A stretch of 64,000 bases of DNA, from contig NZ_KB895382.1 in NCBI RefSeq assembly GCF_000374825.1, positions 1 to 64,000 of the forward strand, given 5' to 3'. A program made the translations under genes and the position numbers. Below the pieces are notes generated by a model. It searched no databases and was not told the origin of the DNA. It saw only the letters and a list, made by a program, of their open reading frames with translations. Shown piece by piece: positions 58,657 to 64,000 of this stretch. Origin of the DNA: Paenibacillus sanguinis 2301083 = DSM 16941. GTDB taxonomy: Bacteria; Bacillota; Bacilli; Paenibacillales; Paenibacillaceae. Numbering within the stretch: position 1 is the first letter of the stretch; the number at the start of each line of letters is the position of its first letter.

Positions 58657-59226
58657 TTATACAGCCGACTGGCCGACCTTCCCCAGCGTCTCGTCCGCAA
58701 TCCGGATAAGCTGTTCCACAATTTCCGGATGACTCGCTTCCAGCTCCGCATAGACAGCCTCCTTGAATCGTTTGTGTGCCAGGTCAAACTCGCCTCGCAG
58801 ATCGGCATATACTTTGTCCTTATACGCTTTAGCCCGGGATAACTTGATCATCAGGTCAATAGCCTTTTCGGGCGGCAGATCATCCAGTTCTTCCTCAAGC
58901 AAGGCAATTTTTTCAGAAAGCTTGCCCACCGCAATCTGTAATGCTCCCTCGGTCAGCAGCTCGTCGTCCTGCGTGTTCTTGGCAATCTTCATCATCTCGC
59001 GCACTCGGGTCTGTGTCTCCATGAGACGGTTTGCAAGTTGCTTACTCTCAAGAGAATACCTTCCGATGGTAGACTTGGAAACCTCATAGCCTTGGTTCAG
59101 CAGCCATACGCTAATATCAGAGTAAGTAATGCTTGTATCCAGCAGGCGGCGATCAACCTCGTCGCGGATCTCTTCGGGCAGCTCGTAGACCTTGTTATGC
59201 TTGCGGTACTTCTTGTACTGACTCAT
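58657..59226 (-). CDS. Terminase small subunit, Mu gp27-like (DUF3486)
   Basis: This 189-residue protein (KVYELPEEIRDEVDRRLLDTSITYSDISVWLLNQGYEVSKS in part) has an HTH followed by long helices (EEELDDLPPEKAIDLMIKLSRA), the pattern of DUF3486/gp27. In Mu this recognises the pac end. It overlaps the upstream gene by 4 bases (ATGA). It is one of the main signs of Mu relationship. Confidence 0.82.
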   Translation of the reverse strand: MSQYKKYRKHNKVYELPEEIRDEVDRRLLDTSITYSDISVWLLNQGYEVSKSTIGRYSLESKQLANRLMETQTRVREMMKIAKNTQDDELLTEGALQIAVGKLSEKIALLEEELDDLPPEKAIDLMIKLSRAKAYKDKVYADLRGEFDLAHKRFKEAVYAELEASHPEIVEQLIRIADETLGKVGQSAV

Positions 59227-59537
59227 AGCAAGATGTCTTCATCCTGTACGCTGCCTTCTACAAGCTTGATCCCCGCCCGGGTGATATAGATTTTGTCATT
59301 GTCGTCCAGCTCTCGCAGGAAGCCATCTGTGCGCCGGATGTAAGGAGGAGACTCCTTGTCACTGTCATCCGCCAGATAGTGCAGATGCTTGTCCAGATCC
59401 GCGCTATACGTCAGGCCATACTCTTGCAGACCCAGCTTGAGCTGCTTTACCGTCACGGGATCAGGGTAAAACATGGAGACGATCCGCATAATCTGCCCCC
59501 GGTACTGCCTGTTTTTAAGAATTTCACGTTGATCCAC
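59223..59537 (-). CDS. Winged-helix phage protein, Mu gp26 position
   Basis: This 104-residue protein (NRQYRGQIMRIVSMFYPDPV, YIRRTDGFLRELDDNDKIYI) reads as a winged-helix DNA-binding fold. It occupies the Mu gp26 slot between gp25- and gp27-like genes, overlapping both (1 and 4 bases). A packaging role is inferred. Confidence 0.68.
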   Translation of the reverse strand: MDQREILKNRQYRGQIMRIVSMFYPDPVTVKQLKLGLQEYGLTYSADLDKHLHYLADDSDKESPPYIRRTDGFLRELDDNDKIYITRAGIKLVEGSVQDEDILL

Positions 59538-59812
59538 TAGCTCCGCCCCCCGGATAATTTAATAATCTCGTCGTATATCTTATCAAGCTTCCGGTCCGTT
59601 TGAGCGGTGGCCCTGATAAAGTCGTCTTTATGTACGTATTGGTCCGCTGCCAACAGTCGGAATGCCTGGAATTCTGCTTCTGTTTTATCAATCTGAGCTT
59701 GCAGGATCTCATTCATCTTGTCCTGCTGGGCTTTGTGGCTTTTGAGAAAAAATCCAATGATACCAATCAATGTTGCTAACGCAAACTGCACCAGCCAATC
59801 CGGCACATTCAT
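59537..59812 (-). CDS. Membrane-anchored coiled-coil protein, Mu gp25-like
   Basis: This 91-residue protein has one N-terminal span (FALATLIGIIGFFLK) followed by a helical, coiled-coil-prone region (KAQQDKMNEILQAQIDKTEAEF). This is the layout of Mu gp25/DUF2730. It could act in lysis or in packaging. AGGAGGAATGA precedes ATG 59812. Confidence 0.65.
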   Translation of the reverse strand: MNVPDWLVQFALATLIGIIGFFLKSHKAQQDKMNEILQAQIDKTEAEFQAFRLLAADQYVHKDDFIRATAQTDRKLDKIYDEIIKLSGGRS

Positions 59813-59821
59813 TCCTCCTAA

Positions 59822-59977
59822 TTACACTACAAATTCCCAAACAATCTCCGACAGGATAAAGGAAAGATAGTTCAGGAGGAATACACAACCTGTAAACCAA
59901 CTACCTTCGCCGTATCGCCCGCCGCAACGTCTACTTGCTACTTGTGCTAGGCTCCGCCAAATACCCCTACTACCCAT
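59822..59977 (-). CDS. Possible small phage membrane protein (51 aa)
   Basis: The frame runs from ATG 59977 to TAA 59822, giving a basic N-terminus (MGSRGIWRSLAQVASRRCGG) and a C-terminal hydrophobic segment (VFLLNYLSFILSEIVWEFVV). Composition suggests a single-span membrane protein such as a lysis accessory. The ribosome site (GATAGGCAGG) is weak, so the call is tentative. Confidence 0.42.
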   Translation of the reverse strand: MGSRGIWRSLAQVASRRCGGRYGEGSWFTGCVFLLNYLSFILSEIVWEFVV

Positions 59978-60152
59978 CCTGCCTATCCCAAGGTAGTGCT
60001 AGTATCCGCATCAACGCCATTCGGTACGTACCGCTATGCCCGATATGGGAGGCGACCCGAAAACCAAAAAAGACCAGCTCGGCCTGATTGGCTTTACTGG
60101 TCTATCGTACTATGGTATTCGGGGCGAAAAGTCCGCACTTTATTTTGGCATT
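59978..60152. other. Intergenic DNA downstream of the ArpU-like gene
   Basis: It holds the leftward terminator at 60066-60102 and, further left, a GTACGTACC motif. It is the place where a late promoter activated by the ArpU-like protein is expected. I could not identify that promoter. Confidence 0.4.
60066..60102 (-). terminator. Terminator after the ArpU-like gene
   Basis: Reading left, GACCAG pairs with CTGGTC, with inner GCC/GGC pairing, and is followed by T6. It separates early from late transcription. Confidence 0.75.
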
Positions 60153-60575
60153 TTAAGGGGGTAAAGCGTGGCGGGGAACAAGGTTTTTCGCCCGGAGTAG
60201 CACGAAAAGTTTCCCCACGGCTTTGGCTTTGGTCGTAAAGTACAACGTCCGGCCAATGTGTAATTCCTGCTCGTAGATCCGCCACGGTGGTAATCGCACA
60301 GGCGAGAGATAGAAGGCCTTAATAATTCGCTGCTCTGCTGACGATAGCTGTCTGATGCAGGACATTACCGCCTCATTATACGCTTTTGCCGATTTTGCAT
60401 CAAGCACGTAATCGGCCACAACGTCCAACTGACCATCGGCAGCTAAAGCAAAGCCTAGTTGATACTGATCCGGCTGCTCGTTCTGGAGACGCTTCAGCAG
60501 TTCCTCATTCTCCCTGTACCGCCTGAAGGCCTCTTTCACGGTTCGCCATTCCAGCTTTTCCTCTGACATCTCCAC
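60153..60575 (-). CDS. ArpU/RinA-like late transcription activator
   Basis: This protein of about 140 residues has two helical halves and a C-terminal sigma-like HTH (LSSAEQRIIKAFYLSPVRLPP, IYEQELHIGRTLYFTTKAKAVGKLF in part), the ArpU pattern. Such proteins switch on phage late genes, and it stands at the early/late junction, where Mu has Mor and C. Several starts are possible; GTG 60575 has GGAGG at 7 bases. Confidence 0.8.
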   Translation of the reverse strand: MEMSEEKLEWRTVKEAFRRYRENEELLKRLQNEQPDQYQLGFALAADGQLDVVADYVLDAKSAKAYNEAVMSCIRQLSSAEQRIIKAFYLSPVRLPPWRIYEQELHIGRTLYFTTKAKAVGKLFVLLRAKNLVPRHALPP

Positions 60576-60686
60576 GTGTTCACCTCCAATTACCAATTAT
60601 TGATTTTGTTACATGTATTTTAATAATGTGTATTGATTACACTATCGTCGATTAAAATAATCCGAAAGAAAGAGAGCGTGACAGAT

Positions 60687-61091
60687 ATGGGAATGAGCTT
60701 AATGGGACCAACTAAACAACAAACAATTGATGAAAAAAGAATGTTTGAGTTAAACGTTTACCCCGGGTACAGATTGAAATTGCAATTTGGATTCAATGCT
60801 GGACATCACAATACAGTTATCGTTTATAATCAGGAACTCACGGAAGTGCTCAGAAGGGATAATCGGAATGTAGGGAATAGTGATTGGATTTCCGAAAAAA
60901 ACACGGGTCAAAACCCAATTAGACTCTTTGTTACGGGGTGGAATCTAGATCCACGAGACAATCAATGGAAACAATCCCCATACAGAGAGCTAACAAGATC
61001 ATATGATATGGCATTCGTTCAAGTGGGTTTTGAAGATTGGAGTGACAATGATTATGACGATGCAGCAGTATTAGCCCAAACTATAATTTAG
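60687..61091 (+). CDS. AT-rich plus-strand cargo gene with lectin-like calcium loop
   Basis: This 134-residue protein is the only plus-strand gene in the prophage and is clearly more AT-rich than its neighbours. It has beta-rich sequence (YRLKLQFGFNAGHHNTVIVYN) and ends WSDNDYDDAAVLAQTII. The DxDYDDA segment resembles the acidic calcium loop of LecB-like and other calcium-dependent lectins. It has no signal peptide. ATG 60687 is chosen; GTG 60678 is possible. It has its own terminator. A lectin or a phage-exclusion role is only inferred. Confidence 0.65.
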   Translation: MGMSLMGPTKQQTIDEKRMFELNVYPGYRLKLQFGFNAGHHNTVIVYNQELTEVLRRDNRNVGNSDWISEKNTGQNPIRLFVTGWNLDPRDNQWKQSPYRELTRSYDMAFVQVGFEDWSDNDYDDAAVLAQTII

Positions 61092-61121
61092 TTTCACCTT
61101 CAGCGATTGAGTTAATGAAGT

Positions 61122-61143
61122 AAGCCCCTTGCGGGGCTTTTTT
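61122..61143 (+). terminator. Terminator of the plus-strand cargo gene
   Basis: AAGCCCC-TTGC-GGGGCTT followed by T6. Confidence 0.9.
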
Positions 61144-61145
61144 CA

Positions 61146-61346
61146 TTATCCCCTTGCTGGCCAATTCCACTGTTCGCAACCATGACCTTGACGTACATTC
61201 AAAGCGTTGCATTGCTTGCCGAACTCGCTCCAAACCGCTAAATTCACAATTGCATTTTCTTCATCCATAACAGCTACTACAACTCCTGCAAGGATTTTCC
61301 CCTCCATGTCACAGTAATGTACAATACGTCCGATGCTAGGTTTCAT
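61146..61346 (-). CDS. Conserved small phage protein (66 aa)
   Basis: The protein reads MKPSIGRIVHYCDMEGKILA with a later VNLAVWSEFG and a terminal EQWNWPARG. Proteins of this layout (KPSxGRIVHY ... W-W end) are common in phages of many hosts; function is unknown. GGGGGTGACTATCCT precedes ATG 61346. Confidence 0.75.
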   Translation of the reverse strand: MKPSIGRIVHYCDMEGKILAGVVVAVMDEENAIVNLAVWSEFGKQCNALNVRQGHGCEQWNWPARG

Positions 61347-61383
61347 AGGATAGTCACCCCCTATCTTTATGCGCGAATGGGCG

Positions 61384-61464
61384 CTAATTCATGTTCGCTC
61401 CCCAGAGCATCATCGCAATGATTGCGATCATCAGCATCACTACTATTCCGGCATCTTTTATCAC
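61384..61464 (-). CDS. Tiny membrane peptide (26 aa)
   Basis: The frame starts at GTG 61464, overlapping the TGA of the upstream gene (GTGA), and encodes VIKDAGIVVMLMIAIIAMML followed by WGANMN. One hydrophobic span. The overlap and the GAAGGTG site give some support; many phages have such membrane micropeptides. Confidence 0.45.
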   Translation of the reverse strand: MIKDAGIVVMLMIAIIAMMLWGANMN

Positions 61465-61739
61465 GGTGCTTCACCTTCATCCAGTCCAGCGTATTCCGTA
61501 AGCAGGTCCATATCATAATGCTCACATATCGCACGGATGCCCTGGGCAATATGGTACTGCTTATTCTCAGGGGTACGGGCATCATTGGCCTTCTCGATGC
61601 AATCACAGATGCATTCAATAAACTTACGTTCATTCTTTGCCTCTTCGGCCTGATTCCGCTTCATGGCTTCGTATCTGTCTGCCCGATCTTTCAGGCGTTG
61701 GAAGCTCTCATAATCAACGGTTACTGTAGCGTTCTTCAT
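61461..61739 (-). CDS. Phage early protein (92 aa)
   Basis: This helical 92-residue protein (VDYESFQRLKDRADRYEAMK, ECICDCIEKANDARTPENKQ) has two close cysteines and no recognised family. The frame is open further upstream, but ATG 61739 lies 26 bases before the GemA stop and gives a sensible start. Function unknown. Confidence 0.65.
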   Translation of the reverse strand: MKNATVTVDYESFQRLKDRADRYEAMKRNQAEEAKNERKFIECICDCIEKANDARTPENKQYHIAQGIRAICEHYDMDLLTEYAGLDEGEAP

Positions 61740-62127
61740 TCGCTTCACCCGCTTTTTCCATTTTACTGACCATCTTTTTGAGACTCTCAATAGCCCGCCA
61801 GGCTTGCGCCCGGGTGAGCCATTGAGGGGAATCGACCTTGTAGTAACGGCGCAGGAAGGCCTGCAAGCGCTTGGGGTTATCATTCCAGCCCAGGGCCAAC
61901 TCTAGCTGCTCGATCTTCCAAAGCATTTTCTTAGAGGCCCGATCCCCGGTATGATTCTCCGCCCCTTGCAATTGGCGCAGCGCCAGCACCACCCGCCGCA
62001 GCTCCTGATCAGTGCAATCCCTCATGCTAGACTTCCCGGTCTCCCGGTAGAGGACAGCACGGATATCCTGCTCCTGCATATCCAGCTTGCGGCCAATCGT
62101 CCAGATCTGCTTTTTAGCGTCACTCAT
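61714..62127 (-). CDS. GemA-like regulator (DUF1018, Mu gp16)
   Basis: This 137-residue protein matches the GemA/gp16 layout: QIWTIGRKLDMQEQDIRAVL, a TGKSSMRDCTDQELRRV segment, then KMLWKIEQLELALGW, LQAFLRRYYKVDSPQWLT and QAWRAIESLKK. In Mu, GemA alters host gene expression and DNA supercoiling. It is nearly diagnostic for Mu-like phages. It overlaps the upstream gene by 8 bases. Confidence 0.82.
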   Translation of the reverse strand: MSDAKKQIWTIGRKLDMQEQDIRAVLYRETGKSSMRDCTDQELRRVVLALRQLQGAENHTGDRASKKMLWKIEQLELALGWNDNPKRLQAFLRRYYKVDSPQWLTRAQAWRAIESLKKMVSKMEKAGEANEERYSNR

Positions 62128-62746
62128 ATTCGATACCTATCGCCAATTCCTGCTCCACGGTGATAGATCGCTTGATTTCGTCAAGTTGGAGAGGTGTCAA
62201 ATTACCGAAGAATGATTCCACAAGCTGGGCGGTGCGATACCTACGGATCGCGTCCAGCTCTTCCTCGCGATCCCCTTCAATCCCAAAGGCCTGAAGCACA
62301 TCCCTGTCCTTGCCATACACACCCTTGAGGCGCTTGTCTGCTGCCTTGATCTGCTTTTCATCCAGGCCCAAGCCTCGCAAGACTTCCTCCACGGTAATGT
62401 CCTTACCATAATCACCATCTGCAATGGCGATTAAAGCCGCTTTAAAAGCCGTTTTCGGCTCATGCTTAATCTCTTCAGTGCGCTTAATGTGATCCTTCGC
62501 AATGTCTCCAACTGCCCTGTAAAGTCGTTCATAATTGTTGAGCGAGAATTTAGCCTTGTAGGTGACATTGGCGTGACCGCTCATACCGTAGATACGGCGA
62601 TACTTTAATGATTTATTTTGCATCTCGGCAAAGGCATGTGACTGAATGCGGGCTTTCAAGGCCTCCAGCTTCTTCTTGCCAGCTTCCAACTCTTTCTCCA
62701 GACTTACCGCCTCGTCAATCAGTATGCGTACTGCATCGTGGTTCAT
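62120..62746 (-). CDS. Phage early protein with coiled coil (208 aa)
   Basis: A coiled-coil N-terminus (SLEKELEAGKKKLEALKARI) and a helical C-terminal half (TVEEVLRGLGLDEKQIKAAD). The position in the early region and the coiled-coil start recall Mu Gam (DNA-end protection), but the sequence does not let me claim it. It overlaps both neighbours by 4 to 8 bases. Confidence 0.6.
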   Translation of the reverse strand: MNHDAVRILIDEAVSLEKELEAGKKKLEALKARIQSHAFAEMQNKSLKYRRIYGMSGHANVTYKAKFSLNNYERLYRAVGDIAKDHIKRTEEIKHEPKTAFKAALIAIADGDYGKDITVEEVLRGLGLDEKQIKAADKRLKGVYGKDRDVLQAFGIEGDREEELDAIRRYRTAQLVESFFGNLTPLQLDEIKRSITVEQELAIGIEYE

Positions 62747-63246
62747 ATATTTATCCTCCTTGCTTTGGTAGGTTCCAGCATCAATATTTCATCCTCGCCC
62801 CTGCGCAAGAAGAGGGCCAGGCAATCCCTCTTGTGGAGCTTGTATACACCAAGATAGCCGCCGCGCTGGGCTACCCAGCTTTCAGCCAAGGAACGGCTCA
62901 GCGTGTAGCTGATCCAATCGGTTTCATCTGGTCGGTGCGCCCGGTAAACGGTGAACGTACTCGGAAGCTCCCGGAAGGCTGCCCACTCGCTAGGCTTCAT
63001 GAGTGAGGTTTGACGGCGGGGCCGCATGCTCCGAAACAGCCGCCGCCACATACGCAAATCCGACCAACCGGAATAGCTAATCCACAGCGTAGACAGCATA
63101 AACCAATACCAGTAGCTGCTAAAAACGTGCTTGAGGTTGTCAAAGGCTACAATCGCCCCAGGCGTACCCTCATGCTTCAGTATGCTATCTATAGCCGCCC
63201 GCTCCTTTGCAGTGGAGCCTTTCCAATCAGGGCTGATATCATTCAT
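62743..63246 (-). CDS. ADP-ribosyltransferase-like phage protein
   Basis: The C-terminal half of this 167-residue protein reads like an R-S-E ADP-ribosyltransferase: FTVYRAHRPDETDWISYTLS (R102; S-Y-T at 113-115), LAESWVAQRGG, a hydrophobic strand, then RGEDEILML (E at 151-153). The N-terminal half has a Trp-rich hydrophobic stretch (SYWYWFMLSTLWISYSGW) that may be a membrane or packing segment. Such phage enzymes modify host RNA polymerase or tRNA. The fold call is from motif reading. Confidence 0.6.
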   Translation of the reverse strand: MNDISPDWKGSTAKERAAIDSILKHEGTPGAIVAFDNLKHVFSSYWYWFMLSTLWISYSGWSDLRMWRRLFRSMRPRRQTSLMKPSEWAAFRELPSTFTVYRAHRPDETDWISYTLSRSLAESWVAQRGGYLGVYKLHKRDCLALFLRRGEDEILMLEPTKARRINI

Positions 63247-63502
63247 GGTCCTCTCCTGCCTGTACCGCCATACTAGAGACGCAGGAGCGGCAAACCAACC
63301 GGCCCAGGTACGGGATCAAATCCTGATCAGCCTGGCAAAACAGACATTGCCCTTCCGTGCGCTTCAGTACGACGTCCCCATGCTGGTTAACCGAAACTTG
63401 GAATTTCTCCCCAGCAGCCAAACCATACTCCCGGCGAAGAGCCGAAGGAAGGGTAACCCCTCCACTACGATTCATTTTTTTATCAAATTTCACCTTAATC
63501 AT
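63239..63502 (-). CDS. AbrB-like DNA-binding protein with C-terminal zinc ribbon
   Basis: This 87-residue protein has a SpoVT-AbrB swapped-hairpin domain (MNRSGGVTLPSALRREYGLA, KFQVSVNQHGDVVLKR) followed by CLFCQADQDLIPYLGRLVCRSC, a Cys4 zinc ribbon. The fusion resembles a transcription-factor-like early regulator. ATG 63502 overlaps the preceding ATPase stop by 8 bases. Confidence 0.78.
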   Translation of the reverse strand: MIKVKFDKKMNRSGGVTLPSALRREYGLAAGEKFQVSVNQHGDVVLKRTEGQCLFCQADQDLIPYLGRLVCRSCVSSMAVQAGEDHE

Positions 63503-64000
63503 CCTTTCCAGGCTTAGCCTTGGTTTTAATCTTCTGTGCCTTGCGCTGATCTGCACCATCACAAAGCACGGCATGACACATTTCAGTGATCCGACTTCCA
63601 ACGCGCGCCCAGCCCGGTATCTGCTCCAGTATCCGCAGTTCTACGTTGCTGGTCAGGATCGTGGGTAGCTGCTCATTGTAACGGCTATTTAAAATCATGA
63701 ATAGTCGCTCCGTTACCCAGGTAGATTCCCGCTCGGCTCCAAGGTCGTCCAACACGACCAGTTCACTTGTCTTGAGGGCGGCCAGCCGCTGCTCTCCAAG
63801 CTCCTTATCGTTCTTCGGCCGCAGCATCTCCATGAGGTCCGGCACACTGCCGCAGATGGCAGACCGGACTTTTGGCAGTAGGGCGCTCAGTATCGCATAG
63901 GCCAGGTGCGTCTTACCCGTGCCGGGCGGGCCGATAAAGGCCAGCCCGTTGGTACTCTCATGCCGGATCTCGTCAAACCGCTCGACATAGCGCACGGCCA
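63495..64000 (-). CDS. DnaC/IstB/MuB-like AAA+ ATPase, N-terminus cut off
   Basis: The frame is open at the right edge, so only the C-terminal part of about 168 residues is seen. The AAA+ core has GPPGTGKTHLAYAIL, Walker B ELVVLDDLGAE and sensor LTSNVEL. This is the family of helicase loaders and IstB/MuB transposition regulators. In a GemA-bearing Mu-like phage the B gene sits here, after transposase A, so MuB function is a real alternative to helicase loading. The C-terminus is basic (KTKAKPGKDD). Confidence 0.8.
   Translation of the reverse strand, partial: AVRYVERFDEIRHESTNGLAFIGPPGTGKTHLAYAILSALLPKVRSAICGSVPDLMEMLRPKNDKELGEQRLAALKTSELVVLDDLGAERESTWVTERLFMILNSRYNEQLPTILTSNVELRILEQIPGWARVGSRITEMCHAVLCDGADQRKAQKIKTKAKPGKDD

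Larger units (their letters stand above)
39006..64000 (-). mobile_element. Prophage, Mu-like head/early genes with PBSX-like tail (partial)
   Basis: About 25 kb of almost uninterrupted leftward phage genes in the order early, activator, packaging, head, tail, lysis. The structural set is complete (small and large terminase, portal, scaffold, capsid, connectors, sheath, tube, chaperones, tape measure, baseplate, fibre, holin, endolysin). The early end, including any transposase, integrase and repressor, lies beyond 64000. The structural genes show no frameshift or stop, so the phage may be functional. Confidence 0.92.

Noticed and set aside
59709-59900. Leftward 63-codon frame overlapping the gp25-like gene
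   Set aside because: It overlaps a better gene in another frame with a strong ribosome site and shows no motif.

Overview
The window looks like a piece of a Paenibacillus-type (Firmicutes) chromosome carrying most of one prophage. The basis is strong AGGAGG-type ribosome sites, GTG and TTG starts, DnaI, a b558-type sdhCAB operon, a c-di-AMP riboswitch in front of a Ktr potassium system, and Zur boxes of the Bacillus type (TCGTAAnnnTTACGA). The genus is an inference from gene content, not from a database match.

Region 1 (1-15.8 kb) is mostly housekeeping: an IS3-family remnant at the left edge, dnaI, a small membrane protein, trxA, uvrC, an epoxide hydrolase, a CPBP membrane protease, ktrBA under a c-di-AMP riboswitch, a LysR regulator divergent from sdhCAB, and a RidA-family gene behind a LexA-like box. 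A 180-bp repeat occurs in opposite orientations at 295-475 and 14888-15067 and brackets this block. A MITE-like element lies before the riboswitch.

Region 2 (15.8-39 kb) is a zinc-starvation island. I see five promoters with Zur boxes. They control (a) zinc-free ribosomal protein L33 plus a COG0523 GTPase; (b) znuCBA, zur and zinc-free S14, with a very long His-rich repeat in ZnuA; (c) a leftward YcgR-like permease, a TIGR03943 protein and a second COG0523 GTPase; (d) a rightward uncharacterised set of a DUF3024 protein, an AAA ATPase, an FMO-like flavoprotein and a third COG0523 GTPase; and (e) folE2, the zinc-independent GTP cyclohydrolase, divergent from nosD-nosL-nosY-nosF, which has no nosZ here. 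Inside the island sits a leftward cupin-cupin-methyltransferase-ABC transporter operon divergent from a Crp/Fnr regulator. A 1.2-kb noncoding stretch (33.1-34.3 kb) holds two different tandem-repeat arrays and a hairpin element that also occurs at 29.6 kb.

Region 3 (39-64 kb) is a leftward prophage that runs off the right edge. It reads from right to left: DnaC/MuB-like ATPase, AbrB-like, ADP-ribosyltransferase-like, GemA, an ArpU-like activator, Mu gp25/26/27-like genes, terminase, SPP1-type portal, MuF, scaffold, capsid, a PBSX-type contractile tail, tail fibre, holin and an M15 endolysin. The combination of GemA and a gp27-like small terminase subunit suggests a Mu-like transposable phage with a PBSX-like tail. 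Two probable cargo genes interrupt it: a lipoprotein with its own promoter and terminator just upstream of the tape measure gene, and an AT-rich plus-strand gene with a lectin-like calcium loop. The tail chaperone pair shows a classical A AAA AAC -1 frameshift site.
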